Below, piece after piece: positions 34,839-43,854 of a DNA stretch of 64,000 nucleotides. Within the stretch, counting starts at the first letter, position 1; every line of letters begins with the position of its first letter. Origin of the DNA: Gemmatimonadota bacterium (GTDB lineage: Bacteria; Gemmatimonadota; Gemmatimonadetes; Gemmatimonadales; Gemmatimonadaceae). Below the pieces are notes generated by a model. It saw nothing but the letters and a program-made list of their open reading frames with translations, ran no database searches and was not told the origin of the DNA. The stretch is from the NCBI GenBank assembly GCA_021324775.1, contig JAJPIM010000026.1, positions 1 to 64,000 on the forward strand, written 5' to 3'. The position numbers and the translations under genes are program-made.

Positions 34839-36137
34839 ATGCTGCCGGGCGTGACGGCCCAGAATCCTGTGTATTCCGTTCTGGTCACCGACGGGGAGGA
34901 GCGCTCCGCGCTCGCCGTCGTGCGGTCGCTGGGGCGGGCCGGATACCGGGTGCACGCCGGGGCCCGCCGGGCCGATGCGCTGGCTGCGTCGTCGAGATGG
35001 GCGGCCCGCGTTGTCGTGACGCCGGACCCACTCCGTGAGGCCGGGGCTTTCGCCGATGCCGTGGTGGAGTACGTCCGCGAAGAGGCAATCGATTTCGTCG
35101 TGCCCGTGACCGACGCATCGATGTTGGCGATGCTGCCGGCGCGCGACCGGCTTGGCTCATCGGTGATTCCCTTCGGCACGCTCGAGTCATTTGTCGCGCT
35201 CGCCGACAAAGCGGGATTGCGCGAGCGGGCGGCCCGGCTCGGCATCGCGTTTCCGAGGCAGGTCGAGTTGGATTGGTCTGACCGCGAGCAGTCGCTAGCG
35301 GGTGCCGTGCCTATGCCGGCGGTGATCAAGCCGGCGCGCTCTGTGGCGGCACCCGGCGTGCAAGGCGATGCCCTGGCCGACGCGCGGGGCGAGGCACCGG
35401 GCGAGGTGCAGCGGGCCGGTGAGGTGACGCCGGTTACCGCGCCGGTTACATCGAAGTTCGGGATCCGGCATGCCGCGACGATAGATGAGTTGGGCGCGAT
35501 CATCCGAACGATGCCGCGCGCTGCGTACCCCCTGCTCATTCAGGAGAGGATTGTCGGACCGGGGATTGGAGTATTCCTGCTCCTGTGGGATGGAGAGATC
35601 CTGGCGACTTTTGCGCATCGCCGCTTGCGTGAGAAACCGCCGTCGGGAGGCGTTAGTGTGTACGCGGAGAGCATCGAGGCCCCGGCGGGGCTGGCCGAGC
35701 GGTCGATCGAGTTGCTGCGGGAGTTCGGGTGGCGTGGCGCCGCCATGGTCGAGTACAAGATCGACCAGGCGACGGGCACGCCGTATCTCATGGAGATCAA
35801 CGGCCGGTTCTGGGGATCGCTCCAGCTTGCGATCGACTCGGGCGTCGATTTTCCCCGGCTGCTGATGGATCGCGCCGCCGAACGGCCGGTTGCCGCCCGA
35901 TCCGGATATCGCGCCGGCGTGCGCGGCCGGTGGTGGTGGGGTGACGTCGACCACTTGCTGGCACGGCTACGGCGCTCCCGAACGGCATTGTCCCTTCCGC
36001 CGGATGCGCCGTCGCGCGGAGCGGCCATTCTCGCCTTCCTCGGAGCCTGCGCCCGATTCGACGCCGACGCCGTGTGGCGGTGGGATGATCCGCGCCCATT
36101 TCTGAGCGAGACAGCCGCGTGGTTTCGCCGCGAATGA
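34839..36137 (+). CDS. ATP-grasp carbamoyl-phosphate synthase-like ligase
   Basis: 432 residues. Seen: pre-ATP-grasp opening YSVLVTDGEERSALAVVRSLGRAGYRVHA, then the ATP-grasp region (MPAVIKPAR; LIQERIVGPGIGVFLL; AMVEYKIDQATGTPYLMEINGRFWG) with metal-binding Glu/Asn. A low-complexity insert at about 170-205 interrupts the fold. Known: these enzymes make amide or ester bonds in cell-envelope and natural-product pathways. Substrate not predictable. Preceded by a strong promoter; AGGCGG nine bases upstream. Confidence 0.85.
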   Translation: MLPGVTAQNPVYSVLVTDGEERSALAVVRSLGRAGYRVHAGARRADALAASSRWAARVVVTPDPLREAGAFADAVVEYVREEAIDFVVPVTDASMLAMLPARDRLGSSVIPFGTLESFVALADKAGLRERAARLGIAFPRQVELDWSDREQSLAGAVPMPAVIKPARSVAAPGVQGDALADARGEAPGEVQRAGEVTPVTAPVTSKFGIRHAATIDELGAIIRTMPRAAYPLLIQERIVGPGIGVFLLLWDGEILATFAHRRLREKPPSGGVSVYAESIEAPAGLAERSIELLREFGWRGAAMVEYKIDQATGTPYLMEINGRFWGSLQLAIDSGVDFPRLLMDRAAERPVAARSGYRAGVRGRWWWGDVDHLLARLRRSRTALSLPPDAPSRGAAILAFLGACARFDADAVWRWDDPRPFLSETAAWFRRE

Positions 36138-36210
36138 ATGGCGACGCGATGATGTCCGAAGGGCCGGTTGCGGTCCCGCCACGGGCGGCACAGATTGCCG
36201 CGCCAGCCAT

Positions 36211-37329
36211 ATGACAGCCGCCGCTGCCGCGCGTCCGTTGCGCATCGCTCAGATGTTGGAGTCCGACGGGCCCGGCGGCGCGGAGACGATGCTGGTCAGC
36301 ATATCCGAGGCATTGCGCGCGCGCGGTCACGAGGTATGTCCCGTGGGACCTGCGCACGGCGTCGGCTGGCTGTCCGGCCGCCTCAAGAACGAGGGGTTCC
36401 AGCGCGAGACGTTCACGATCCGGCGTCCGATCGATTGGCGGTGCCTGCGCGGACTCATTCAGGTGTTGCGGGCGCGGCGCATCGAGGTCGTGCACAGCCA
36501 TGAGTTCACGATGGCGGTGTACGGCGCGGCCGCCGCGCGGTGGCTCGGGATCCCGCACGTGATCACCATGCATGGCAGCCAGTACGTCACCTCGAAGCGT
36601 CGCCGGCGGATCGCGCTGCGGTGGGCGTTCCGGTCGAGCGCACACGTGGTCGGCGTGTCGAACGACACGACCGCGCATCTACGCTCGCGTCTCGGATTGC
36701 CGCGCGATCTCATACAGACGATATCGAACGGGGTGCCGTATCGTCCCGGCAATCGCGCCGCCACCCGCCGTGAGCTGGGCGTCGGCGACAACGAGATCCT
36801 GGTCCTCGCCGTCGGCAATCTCATCGTGCGCAAAGGTCACGCACAGTTGATCCGCGCGCTGGCGAGCGCGCGTCTGGAGCCGGACGTCCCGTGGCGGCTC
36901 GCGATCGCGGGGCAGGGTGACCAGCGGGACCGGCTGGTGGCCGTCGCGGAGGAATACGGCGTCGCCGATCGCGTGAACCTTCTCGGCCAGCGCTCCGACG
37001 TGTTCGATCTGCACGCCGCCGCCGACATCTTCGTCATGCCCTCACTGTGGGAGGGATTGCCGCTCGCGCTGCTCGAGGCCATGCACGCGGGCACCGCCAT
37101 CGTGGCGTCCCGGACATCGGGCATCCCGGAAGCAATCACGGATGGAGTCGATGGGCTGCTGACTCCGCCCGGCGATGAAGTCGCGCTGCGCGACGCACTC
37201 GTGCGGCTGCTGCCGGATGCGAACGAGCGCGCGCGGCTCGGCGGGGCGGCACTGGCGCGCGCGCGCGCGAAGTTCTCGATGGACCGCATGACCGACGAAT
37301 ACGAGGCGCTGTACCGCACGGCGGACTGA
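36211..37329 (+). CDS. GT4 family glycosyltransferase
   Basis: 372 residues. Seen: N-terminal glycine-rich loop ESDGPGGAETMLVSISEAL, Rossmann fold, and the EX7E motif in PSLWEGLPLALLEAMHAG, typical of retaining GT4 enzymes. Length normal. Known: transfers a sugar from a nucleotide donor. Inferred role: repeat-unit assembly in the cytoplasm. Follows the ATP-grasp gene by 73 bases; a perfect 16-base palindrome separates it from the convergent flippase gene. Confidence 0.92.
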   Translation: MTAAAAARPLRIAQMLESDGPGGAETMLVSISEALRARGHEVCPVGPAHGVGWLSGRLKNEGFQRETFTIRRPIDWRCLRGLIQVLRARRIEVVHSHEFTMAVYGAAAARWLGIPHVITMHGSQYVTSKRRRRIALRWAFRSSAHVVGVSNDTTAHLRSRLGLPRDLIQTISNGVPYRPGNRAATRRELGVGDNEILVLAVGNLIVRKGHAQLIRALASARLEPDVPWRLAIAGQGDQRDRLVAVAEEYGVADRVNLLGQRSDVFDLHAAADIFVMPSLWEGLPLALLEAMHAGTAIVASRTSGIPEAITDGVDGLLTPPGDEVALRDALVRLLPDANERARLGGAALARARAKFSMDRMTDEYEALYRTAD

Positions 37330-37335
37330 TGCCCG

Positions 37336-37351
37336 CGACGGGCGCCCGTCG
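37336..37351. terminator. 16-bp palindrome between convergent genes
   Basis: CGACGGGCGCCCGTCG is a perfect palindrome filling most of the 22-base gap between the GT4 stop and the flippase stop. No T-tract. A possible bidirectional stop signal or simply a compact stem. Confidence 0.4.
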
Positions 37352-38989
37352 TCAGGCCGCCCCTCCCGGCCCCCCGCCTGCCGGTGCCAGCGGCCGTCCC
37401 GCCGCCCGGTCAGCGGTCCTCGTCAGGAACTGCCCGGCCATCCGCAGCGCCGCCGCCCGGTCGTCCGCACTGACCACGCCCGCGAACCAGACCACGATCA
37501 GGTAGGCGATGTACAGCGAGATACGCACCGGCAGCATGTACACGAGCGGTCCCCACGGGATGTACCAACTGATCGCATACGTGAGGCCCGTGAGGGCGAC
37601 GAGGCGGATGACCGGCGCCCAGTCGTAGCGCACCGGCCAGAGGCGCTGCGAAAAGAAGTACGTCAGGGCAGAGCGGACGACGTATCCGATCACCGTGGCG
37701 GAGGCCGCACCCCAGAGGCGGTATCGGGGAATCAGGATCGCGTAGGCGATGAGCGTGACGATCGCGGCGGCCCAGTTGGCGATCGCGAGGTACTTGGTCC
37801 GCTCGGACACGAGAATGCCGAGGTCGTGCATCCCGGCCCACCCCTGCAGTACGATGGATACCACGAGCAACGGCACGTAGTCCGATGCGCCGAAAAACGG
37901 CTTCGTCGCGATGAGGTGCAGCACGTCGTGCGTGAACATCGCGAACCCCAGCGCTCCTGCCATCAGCACGACATTGAAATAGACGAAGACCCGCGCGTAG
38001 ATCGCATCATGATCGGGATGCGTGGCGATCTCAAAGCGTTTGGGCTCCCAGACCAGGCTAAAGGGAGTCTGTGTCAACGAATTGAGCGCAAACGCGAACT
38101 GGTACGCCGTCGTATAGATGCCGACCGACGTCAGATTCGTGACGGCGCGCAGGAACGGGCGGTCACCGAAGGTGAGAATGAACGTCGCGGCCTGGACCAC
38201 GATGAGCGGAAAGCCGAAGCGATACAGCGCGCTCGCCGCGTGCGGGGAGAAGTGGAGGCCGACTGGCCGCAGGACCATCACCAGCACCACACCGCCCACG
38301 CAGATGTTAGCCAGGAGCGTGCTGAGGAAGATGGCATTCGGTCCCATGAGATAGTGCACGAGAAACAGCACGTTGAGCGCGACCTGCATCGCGAGCCGCG
38401 CGAGCTGTATCACCACGACGCTGCGGAATCGGCCTTGCACGCGCAGCAGAGCGGGCGGAAGACTGGTGAGGGATTGGCTGGCGAGAGCGAGGGACCCGAT
38501 GCGAACCAGGCCAGAGAGCGACGTGTCGCCGAGGACCACTTTGGCCAACGGGGTCGCCGCTGCGTACGCGATCGCGCCAACCGCGGCGTATCCGGTGCAA
38601 ATGAGCAACGCACCCGTGGAGATGACGGCTTTCCGCTCCGTTTCGGTCTCGGCCTTGTAGTAGTATCGGAAGACGCCGCCGAGGAGGCGCGTGCCGGCCA
38701 CCATCGTGAGGACGTCGAAGCTCAGCTCGATCAGCTCCATCGCTCCGTACTGCGAGGGCCGCAGGTACCTGGTGTAGACCGGCAGCATGACGAACGACAC
38801 GGCCTTGGTGAGGATCGTGACGACGGCAAACATCATCGTGTATCCGCCGAGCGACGCGAGCCGGAACGGGGCCGGCGCGTCTGAGGTCGGCTCGGTTACG
38901 GATTCGTCTTGCGACGCGACCTCGACCGGATCCTCGACCAGCGGTGCCGGGGGCGACCGGTCCGCGCTGGTGCGGCGTTCAGCGCTCAC
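37352..38989 (-). CDS. Wzx-type polysaccharide flippase (PST/MATE family)
   Basis: 545 residues from the GTG at 38989, which overlaps the stop of the GT39 gene by GTGA. Seen: polar N-terminus of about 40 residues, then at least ten hydrophobic segments; the family motif LGGYTMMFAVVTILTKAVSFVMLPVYTRYLRPSQYG opens the transmembrane part (split across two helices). Known: flips lipid-linked repeat units. Last gene of the minus-strand operon. Confidence 0.9.
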   Translation of the reverse strand: MSAERRTSADRSPPAPLVEDPVEVASQDESVTEPTSDAPAPFRLASLGGYTMMFAVVTILTKAVSFVMLPVYTRYLRPSQYGAMELIELSFDVLTMVAGTRLLGGVFRYYYKAETETERKAVISTGALLICTGYAAVGAIAYAAATPLAKVVLGDTSLSGLVRIGSLALASQSLTSLPPALLRVQGRFRSVVVIQLARLAMQVALNVLFLVHYLMGPNAIFLSTLLANICVGGVVLVMVLRPVGLHFSPHAASALYRFGFPLIVVQAATFILTFGDRPFLRAVTNLTSVGIYTTAYQFAFALNSLTQTPFSLVWEPKRFEIATHPDHDAIYARVFVYFNVVLMAGALGFAMFTHDVLHLIATKPFFGASDYVPLLVVSIVLQGWAGMHDLGILVSERTKYLAIANWAAAIVTLIAYAILIPRYRLWGAASATVIGYVVRSALTYFFSQRLWPVRYDWAPVIRLVALTGLTYAISWYIPWGPLVYMLPVRISLYIAYLIVVWFAGVVSADDRAAALRMAGQFLTRTADRAAGRPLAPAGGGPGGAA

Positions 38990-40527
38990 GGCGTTCGCAC
39001 CCGGTACACCTCGAAGGCCGGCATCGAGGACGACGTCACATCGACGGACTGGGTATCCGGCCACACGGGCGTGCAGCACGCGGCCAGCGCGTTGTTGAAC
39101 GCGCCGAGATCGGCGCCCTGTAGCCGCATTGCCCCGATCCATTCCTTGCGGTCCACGACGAGCCATCGCACGTGCCACGCCTGCAGGCTGTCCGCGGCGG
39201 GCAGGTACGGGGGCACCAGATCCCAGAAGGATTTCGCGGGGGTGGTGCGCTGCATCACGATGTAGGGTGCGGCAAGCACGACATCAGACGGTTGGGTGTG
39301 GCGGTCGAGCCATTGGACGGTCGCCCGCGACGGCTCCCTCGTGGTGGCGACGCCGCCCGCGAAGCGGGCCACATCGTATACCAGGACAACCACAAGGACG
39401 ATCGAGGCCCAGGTCCAGCGCACGCCGAAGCGATGCCGAGCCATGGCAGTCCGGTCCATCTCGGCGAGGAACCACGCGCTGCCCAGCGCCATGGCCGGGT
39501 AGAGGACCGCGAGGTGGTTCTCGAGCCACACGGCCTGGACGATCAGGGCCGCTAGGCCCAGGAAGAACCACCAGCCGATCAGTGTCGACCGCCGCTCGAA
39601 AAGCGCCATGATCGCACCGGCGGTGCCGAGGACCACCCCGAATGGCGCGTCGGTGGACAGGACCCGCAGGATTCTGAAGGCGAAGTTCGGGTCGATGACG
39701 ATGAATCCCACGCGAAAAACGGCCGGGACGACCCCGGGCCCGTTGCCCGGCCGCACGGGAACGCCTCGCGTGGTCGCGATCCACCCTTTCAGGAACTCGC
39801 TCGGGTCATGCATGGCGAGGATCGCGAATACCAGAGCCGCGAGGGCGGCGCCCGCGGCGAGTGCGAGCCACGACCTGCGCCGGCGTTCTCGGTCCATTGG
39901 GGGGGCGTCCGTGAGGCTCGCGAGGACGAGAGCGACGAGGATGAAGGCGCCATTCGCCTTCGTGAGGAGTAGGCCGGCCGTTGCTAGCGCGGCGGCGACG
40001 AGGTCGCGCCGGGTGCGGCCGAGGCAGAAAAAGACCAGCGCGTTCATCCAGAACATCTGGAACGGCTCGATGTAGGCGCGCCGGTCCGTCAGCACCGTCG
40101 CGTAGTCCAATCCGAGCAGCAACAGCGCCCAGAGCGCGGTGCGGCGATCGCCGGTCAGGCGGTACGCGGCGCCGGTGAAACACGCGAGGCCGAGCAGCGT
40201 GAAGATGGCGGCCGTATCGCGTCCAACGACGACCGTGGGCCCGAACAGCCGGAAGGCCAGACCGAGAATCCAGTGGTAGACCGGCGCCTGGTAGTAGTCG
40301 AACGTGGCCAGTCCGTGGTCGGCCCAGTTCCGGACCGCCAGCGGCCAGCCGCCCTCATCGGGGGCAATGATCGGATATCGGCCAAGCCAGAGCGTGTGGA
40401 CGATGACGACCAGCGCGATGGCCGCGATCGCCTGCGCGCCAAGCCGGGTCGCGTGCGTCGTCGTCGCGTGCGTGGTCGTCGCGTGCGTTGTGTCTGTCCC
40501 GGACCGGCCGGGCGTGTTAGTGGTCAT
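38986..40527 (-). CDS. GT39-type membrane glycosyltransferase
   Basis: 513 residues. Seen: a repeated N-terminal peptide THATT (three in-frame copies of 15 bases, 40449-40493), then about 11 hydrophobic segments; first-loop motif IIAPDEGGW has the catalytic acid. Start ATG 40527 overlaps the previous gene by 11 bases. Known: GT-C transferase using polyprenyl-phosphate sugars. The three neighbours are similar, suggesting several decoration steps. Confidence 0.82.
   Translation of the reverse strand: MTTNTPGRSGTDTTHATTTHATTTHATRLGAQAIAAIALVVIVHTLWLGRYPIIAPDEGGWPLAVRNWADHGLATFDYYQAPVYHWILGLAFRLFGPTVVVGRDTAAIFTLLGLACFTGAAYRLTGDRRTALWALLLLGLDYATVLTDRRAYIEPFQMFWMNALVFFCLGRTRRDLVAAALATAGLLLTKANGAFILVALVLASLTDAPPMDRERRRRSWLALAAGAALAALVFAILAMHDPSEFLKGWIATTRGVPVRPGNGPGVVPAVFRVGFIVIDPNFAFRILRVLSTDAPFGVVLGTAGAIMALFERRSTLIGWWFFLGLAALIVQAVWLENHLAVLYPAMALGSAWFLAEMDRTAMARHRFGVRWTWASIVLVVVLVYDVARFAGGVATTREPSRATVQWLDRHTQPSDVVLAAPYIVMQRTTPAKSFWDLVPPYLPAADSLQAWHVRWLVVDRKEWIGAMRLQGADLGAFNNALAACCTPVWPDTQSVDVTSSSMPAFEVYRVRTP
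40449..40493. repeat. 15-bp in-frame tandem repeat, three copies
   Basis: Imperfect copies of TCGCGTGCGTCGTCG at 40449, 40464 and 40479 code for THATT on the minus strand near the N-terminus of the GT39 protein. Being a multiple of three, copy-number change would not shift the frame. Confidence 0.85.
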
Positions 40528-42247
40528 GCTCTCCCGTCTCTGCTGGGCGGAGGGCGTACAGCGACCATCCGTTGGATGTGACGAGCACCGGGAATCGGCG
40601 GTTCAAATCATCCGCAAATCCGGGCCGAGAATGGACAAGCGAGTCGTTCGCGACGAAGAATCTCGCTCCGCGGGCGACGATGCTGTCGAGCCGCGTCATC
40701 GACTGCTGCTCGACGCAGATGTCGAAACCTTTGCGGTCGAGCCAGTAGAACATATACGATTGGTTGTAGGCCACGTGCGGGGCCATTGCGGTGTGGCACG
40801 GGCCGCCCGACGAGACGATAAGCGTGCCGGCCGGAATCCATGGCGCGAACAGCTTGGCCGCTATGTAATTGCCGGTTTCGTGGTGCGGATGCACATCGTC
40901 CGCCACCTGCGCGGCGAGCAGCAGCAGCGCGAGCGGCGTCATCGCGGCGGCCGTAACGGCGAGTGCGGGTGCGTGTCTGATCCCGGCAGGCCGGCGGCGG
41001 CCAACTATTACGAGGATCACCATGTAGAGGGTGACCAGCGCGATCGCGCCCAGCTTCACCCCGCGCGACGAGCTGTATCCGATCGGCAGGTCGTGCACGA
41101 CGAAGTACCAGATGACGATCACGCACGGCACCATGGCGGCGGCGATGCCGGCCAGCACACCGCGGCGCCATCGCAGGCGCGCCAACTGCGCGACGCCCAG
41201 GCCGAAGAGCAGCGCGACGGGCGCGACCGAGAAGATGTGGTAATAGAGCGCCCAGGAATTCGCCGTGGTGCGGATCGCGGCGATGTAGAACAGCATGGCG
41301 CCAGCCAGCCACGGCACGGCGACCAGCGACGCCGGTGCCTTCGGCGCGGAGGCGAACCCGTAGAGGCCCGTGACCGCGCCGGCCGCCGTCCACACGTAGA
41401 ACAGTTCCGCCGTAATGAGTCCGAGCGTGAAGGATGATTCACGGAACACATCGATCCCGATCCAGTGGTCCTCGTTGGACAGGCCGAGCGAATTGCCGTA
41501 GATGAGCCAGAAATGGTGGGCGTGGCTGTACCAGAGCGCCGAGGGCACGAGGGCGATGATGCCGAATCCCCAGACCCACGGGTCCCGGAGCGCCCCCCAG
41601 CGGTATCGTCGCCACAGCATGACGGCGAACAGCAGTCCGATGTGCGCCGCGGTTGCCTTGGCGAGAATCGCGAGCGACGTGGCCACGGCGGCGAGTGCCC
41701 ACCAGCCAACGGCCTGGCGTCCCGGTTTTCGTGCCTCGAGCCATCGCACGAATGCGTAGACGCCACCCACGTACGCGAGCAGCATGAGCGCTTCGGGTTG
41801 CAGCGCGTTCGAAATGCGGACGATGAGCGGGTTCAGCGCGAAGAAGAGCCCGGCCGCGAGCGCCCCGCGCCAGGGGAGCAATCGTCGCGCCAGCGCCAGG
41901 AAGATCGCAAGCGTCGCGAGGGCAAACGTATACGCGAGAATCCGGCCCAGCACCTCGTGGAATCCGAACGTTTCGTAGAGCGCCGCGATCGTCCACGGAA
42001 ACAGCGGGAACTCCATCTCCGCGAAGCCCGGCCCATCCCCGCGCCAGTCGATGCGAGGATAGAGGATGTTCATGCCCTCGCGCGTGAAGTTCCGCGCGAT
42101 CGCGGCTTCGTCGCTCTCGCGCCAACTCTCGCGGATCCGGCCGTCGACCGGCCGCCAGAGATCGATCGCGCGGATACCCGCGCCGAAGAGGAAGATGGCC
42201 GCGAACAGCCACCCCCGGTGGGCGCGAAGCCAGGAGGCCCGTCTCAT
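40517..42247 (-). CDS. GT39-type membrane glycosyltransferase
   Basis: 576 residues. Start ATG 42247 overlaps the upstream stop as ATGA. Seen: first-loop ESDEAAIARNFTREGMN containing the acid pair, about 12 hydrophobic segments, and a C-terminal soluble part with FDICVEQQSM. Known: GT-C transferases of this type use polyprenyl-linked donors; sugar unknown. It lies inside the coupled minus-strand group. Confidence 0.8.
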   Translation of the reverse strand: MRRASWLRAHRGWLFAAIFLFGAGIRAIDLWRPVDGRIRESWRESDEAAIARNFTREGMNILYPRIDWRGDGPGFAEMEFPLFPWTIAALYETFGFHEVLGRILAYTFALATLAIFLALARRLLPWRGALAAGLFFALNPLIVRISNALQPEALMLLAYVGGVYAFVRWLEARKPGRQAVGWWALAAVATSLAILAKATAAHIGLLFAVMLWRRYRWGALRDPWVWGFGIIALVPSALWYSHAHHFWLIYGNSLGLSNEDHWIGIDVFRESSFTLGLITAELFYVWTAAGAVTGLYGFASAPKAPASLVAVPWLAGAMLFYIAAIRTTANSWALYYHIFSVAPVALLFGLGVAQLARLRWRRGVLAGIAAAMVPCVIVIWYFVVHDLPIGYSSSRGVKLGAIALVTLYMVILVIVGRRRPAGIRHAPALAVTAAAMTPLALLLLAAQVADDVHPHHETGNYIAAKLFAPWIPAGTLIVSSGGPCHTAMAPHVAYNQSYMFYWLDRKGFDICVEQQSMTRLDSIVARGARFFVANDSLVHSRPGFADDLNRRFPVLVTSNGWSLYALRPAETGEHDH

Positions 42248-43854
42248 GCGCCGGTTGGAGGCGCCCCCGCCGCCGGTGTCCCCGAGAATCGGTAGAGGTA
42301 TCGGGGAAAACGGTGATTGTAGCGCTTGGGCAGTCCTGCAAGCGCCTCGAACCGGTCCCCGAAATCGGCCTGCAGCGCGTAGGAACCGGCGAGTAGCGAG
42401 AGCGGCGGCTGCTCGGTCGCGAGCGGCAGGTTGGTGATGAGATACGCCGGTCCCGCCGGACGTTCGGCGGGGCCCATCAAGTCGTACGCGATGGCGCGGT
42501 CCCGGTCCGTATGTCCGGGCCCGCGTCCGATGTCGTCGAGCGCCACCCAGTGTGCTCCGGGATGAAACAGCGGCGGGCCAGCCAGCTCGCCAACGTCCGG
42601 CGCGTACAACGGTCCGTCCAGCCCGTGAACGAAACCGAGAAAATCAGCATATGCCGCGGGTGCGTGCGGCGACAGTATCACGGTCCGAGGGGCGTAGATG
42701 AGTGGTATGAACGCCGCCGCGACCGCGACCGGCTGTGCCGCCTGCGCCCACACACCGGCGTTGGCCCGCACGGACTCCGCCAGTCCGACGGTGCCCAGAA
42801 CGATGACGAACGCGCCGAAGGGAATGAATACATTATCGGATGACCCAGCGTCCAGCGCCCCCTGCAGCGCACTCGCGGCCGCACAGCACCACTGAACATG
42901 CCAGATGCGCAACGGCGCGCGCTTCCGCCAGACGCGCACCAGCGGAATCAGGCTAGCGGCGAACAGGGGCAGGTAGGCGCGGGCCGTGAAGCGCGCCAGG
43001 CGCACGACCGCGCCGGCGTTGACCGTGGACCACTTGCGGGGCACGTCCCAGGTGAAGTAGTGGAACGCCGGTCCAAACGGCCACTGGACCGCGGCCACGT
43101 AGGCCAGCACGCCGAGGAGCACGACGACTGTCCATGCGGGCAGTGATGCGCGCCATCCATCGCGGAACGTGAGAAAGCCAACGCCGCCCAGCGCGAACAG
43201 CGCGCCGTGTTGCTTGAACCAGAAACTCAGGACGAGAATGATGGTGCCGGCGATGCGTCCCGCGCGCGTCGTTGCCCGGTCGATGACGTACGTGCCGAAC
43301 AGCGCCGTGCAGAGGAGCCAGGAATCGGAATGCGCCGTGTCGAGGTACGCGTCCATGACGCGGTACGCCGCGGCGAAGAGTCCGAGGCCGATCAACCCCC
43401 ACCACTGCGATCCGGTCCATCCGCGGACCGTGGCGTAGATCACGGCGCCACTGCCCGCCATGCCCGCGATCGCGACCAGGCGAAGCGCCGGCAGGTTGAG
43501 ACCGAACACCCAGGTCACGGGGGCACAGAGGTAGTAGTACAGTGGATTGTACGCCAGCGGCACGAAGCCGGGTGCCGGCGCGGGGTAGACCGGCAATCCG
43601 TGGGCGGCCCGCGCGACATGCTGGAGGACGGTCCCTTCCATCAGGTCGAGGAGGAACGGGAACCGGATGTGGTCCGCCCACAGAAACACGGTGAACGCGA
43701 TCGTGATGCCCGACCATAGTGCGAGAGCGCCGCGGGCCAGCGAGTGGGCGCCATCCGTGTGCTGTCGGCGCCGCACGTCGACGACCGCACACAGGCAGAC
43801 CGTGACCAGCAGCGCCGCTCGGACGATGTTGGCGGTATTGAGCGCCCCACTCAC
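42244..43854 (-). CDS. Polytopic membrane protein, GT-C-like
   Basis: 536 residues from GTG 43854, which overlaps the acyltransferase stop (GTGA). Seen: about ten hydrophobic segments and a loop DLMEGTVLQHVARAAHG, followed by PLAYNPLYYYLCAPVTWVFG, resembling the GT-C fold of GT87/DUF2029-like proteins. Firm family assignment not possible. Possible role: another lipid-linked sugar transferase. Confidence 0.7.
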   Translation of the reverse strand: MSGALNTANIVRAALLVTVCLCAVVDVRRRQHTDGAHSLARGALALWSGITIAFTVFLWADHIRFPFLLDLMEGTVLQHVARAAHGLPVYPAPAPGFVPLAYNPLYYYLCAPVTWVFGLNLPALRLVAIAGMAGSGAVIYATVRGWTGSQWWGLIGLGLFAAAYRVMDAYLDTAHSDSWLLCTALFGTYVIDRATTRAGRIAGTIILVLSFWFKQHGALFALGGVGFLTFRDGWRASLPAWTVVVLLGVLAYVAAVQWPFGPAFHYFTWDVPRKWSTVNAGAVVRLARFTARAYLPLFAASLIPLVRVWRKRAPLRIWHVQWCCAAASALQGALDAGSSDNVFIPFGAFVIVLGTVGLAESVRANAGVWAQAAQPVAVAAAFIPLIYAPRTVILSPHAPAAYADFLGFVHGLDGPLYAPDVGELAGPPLFHPGAHWVALDDIGRGPGHTDRDRAIAYDLMGPAERPAGPAYLITNLPLATEQPPLSLLAGSYALQADFGDRFEALAGLPKRYNHRFPRYLYRFSGTPAAGAPPTGA

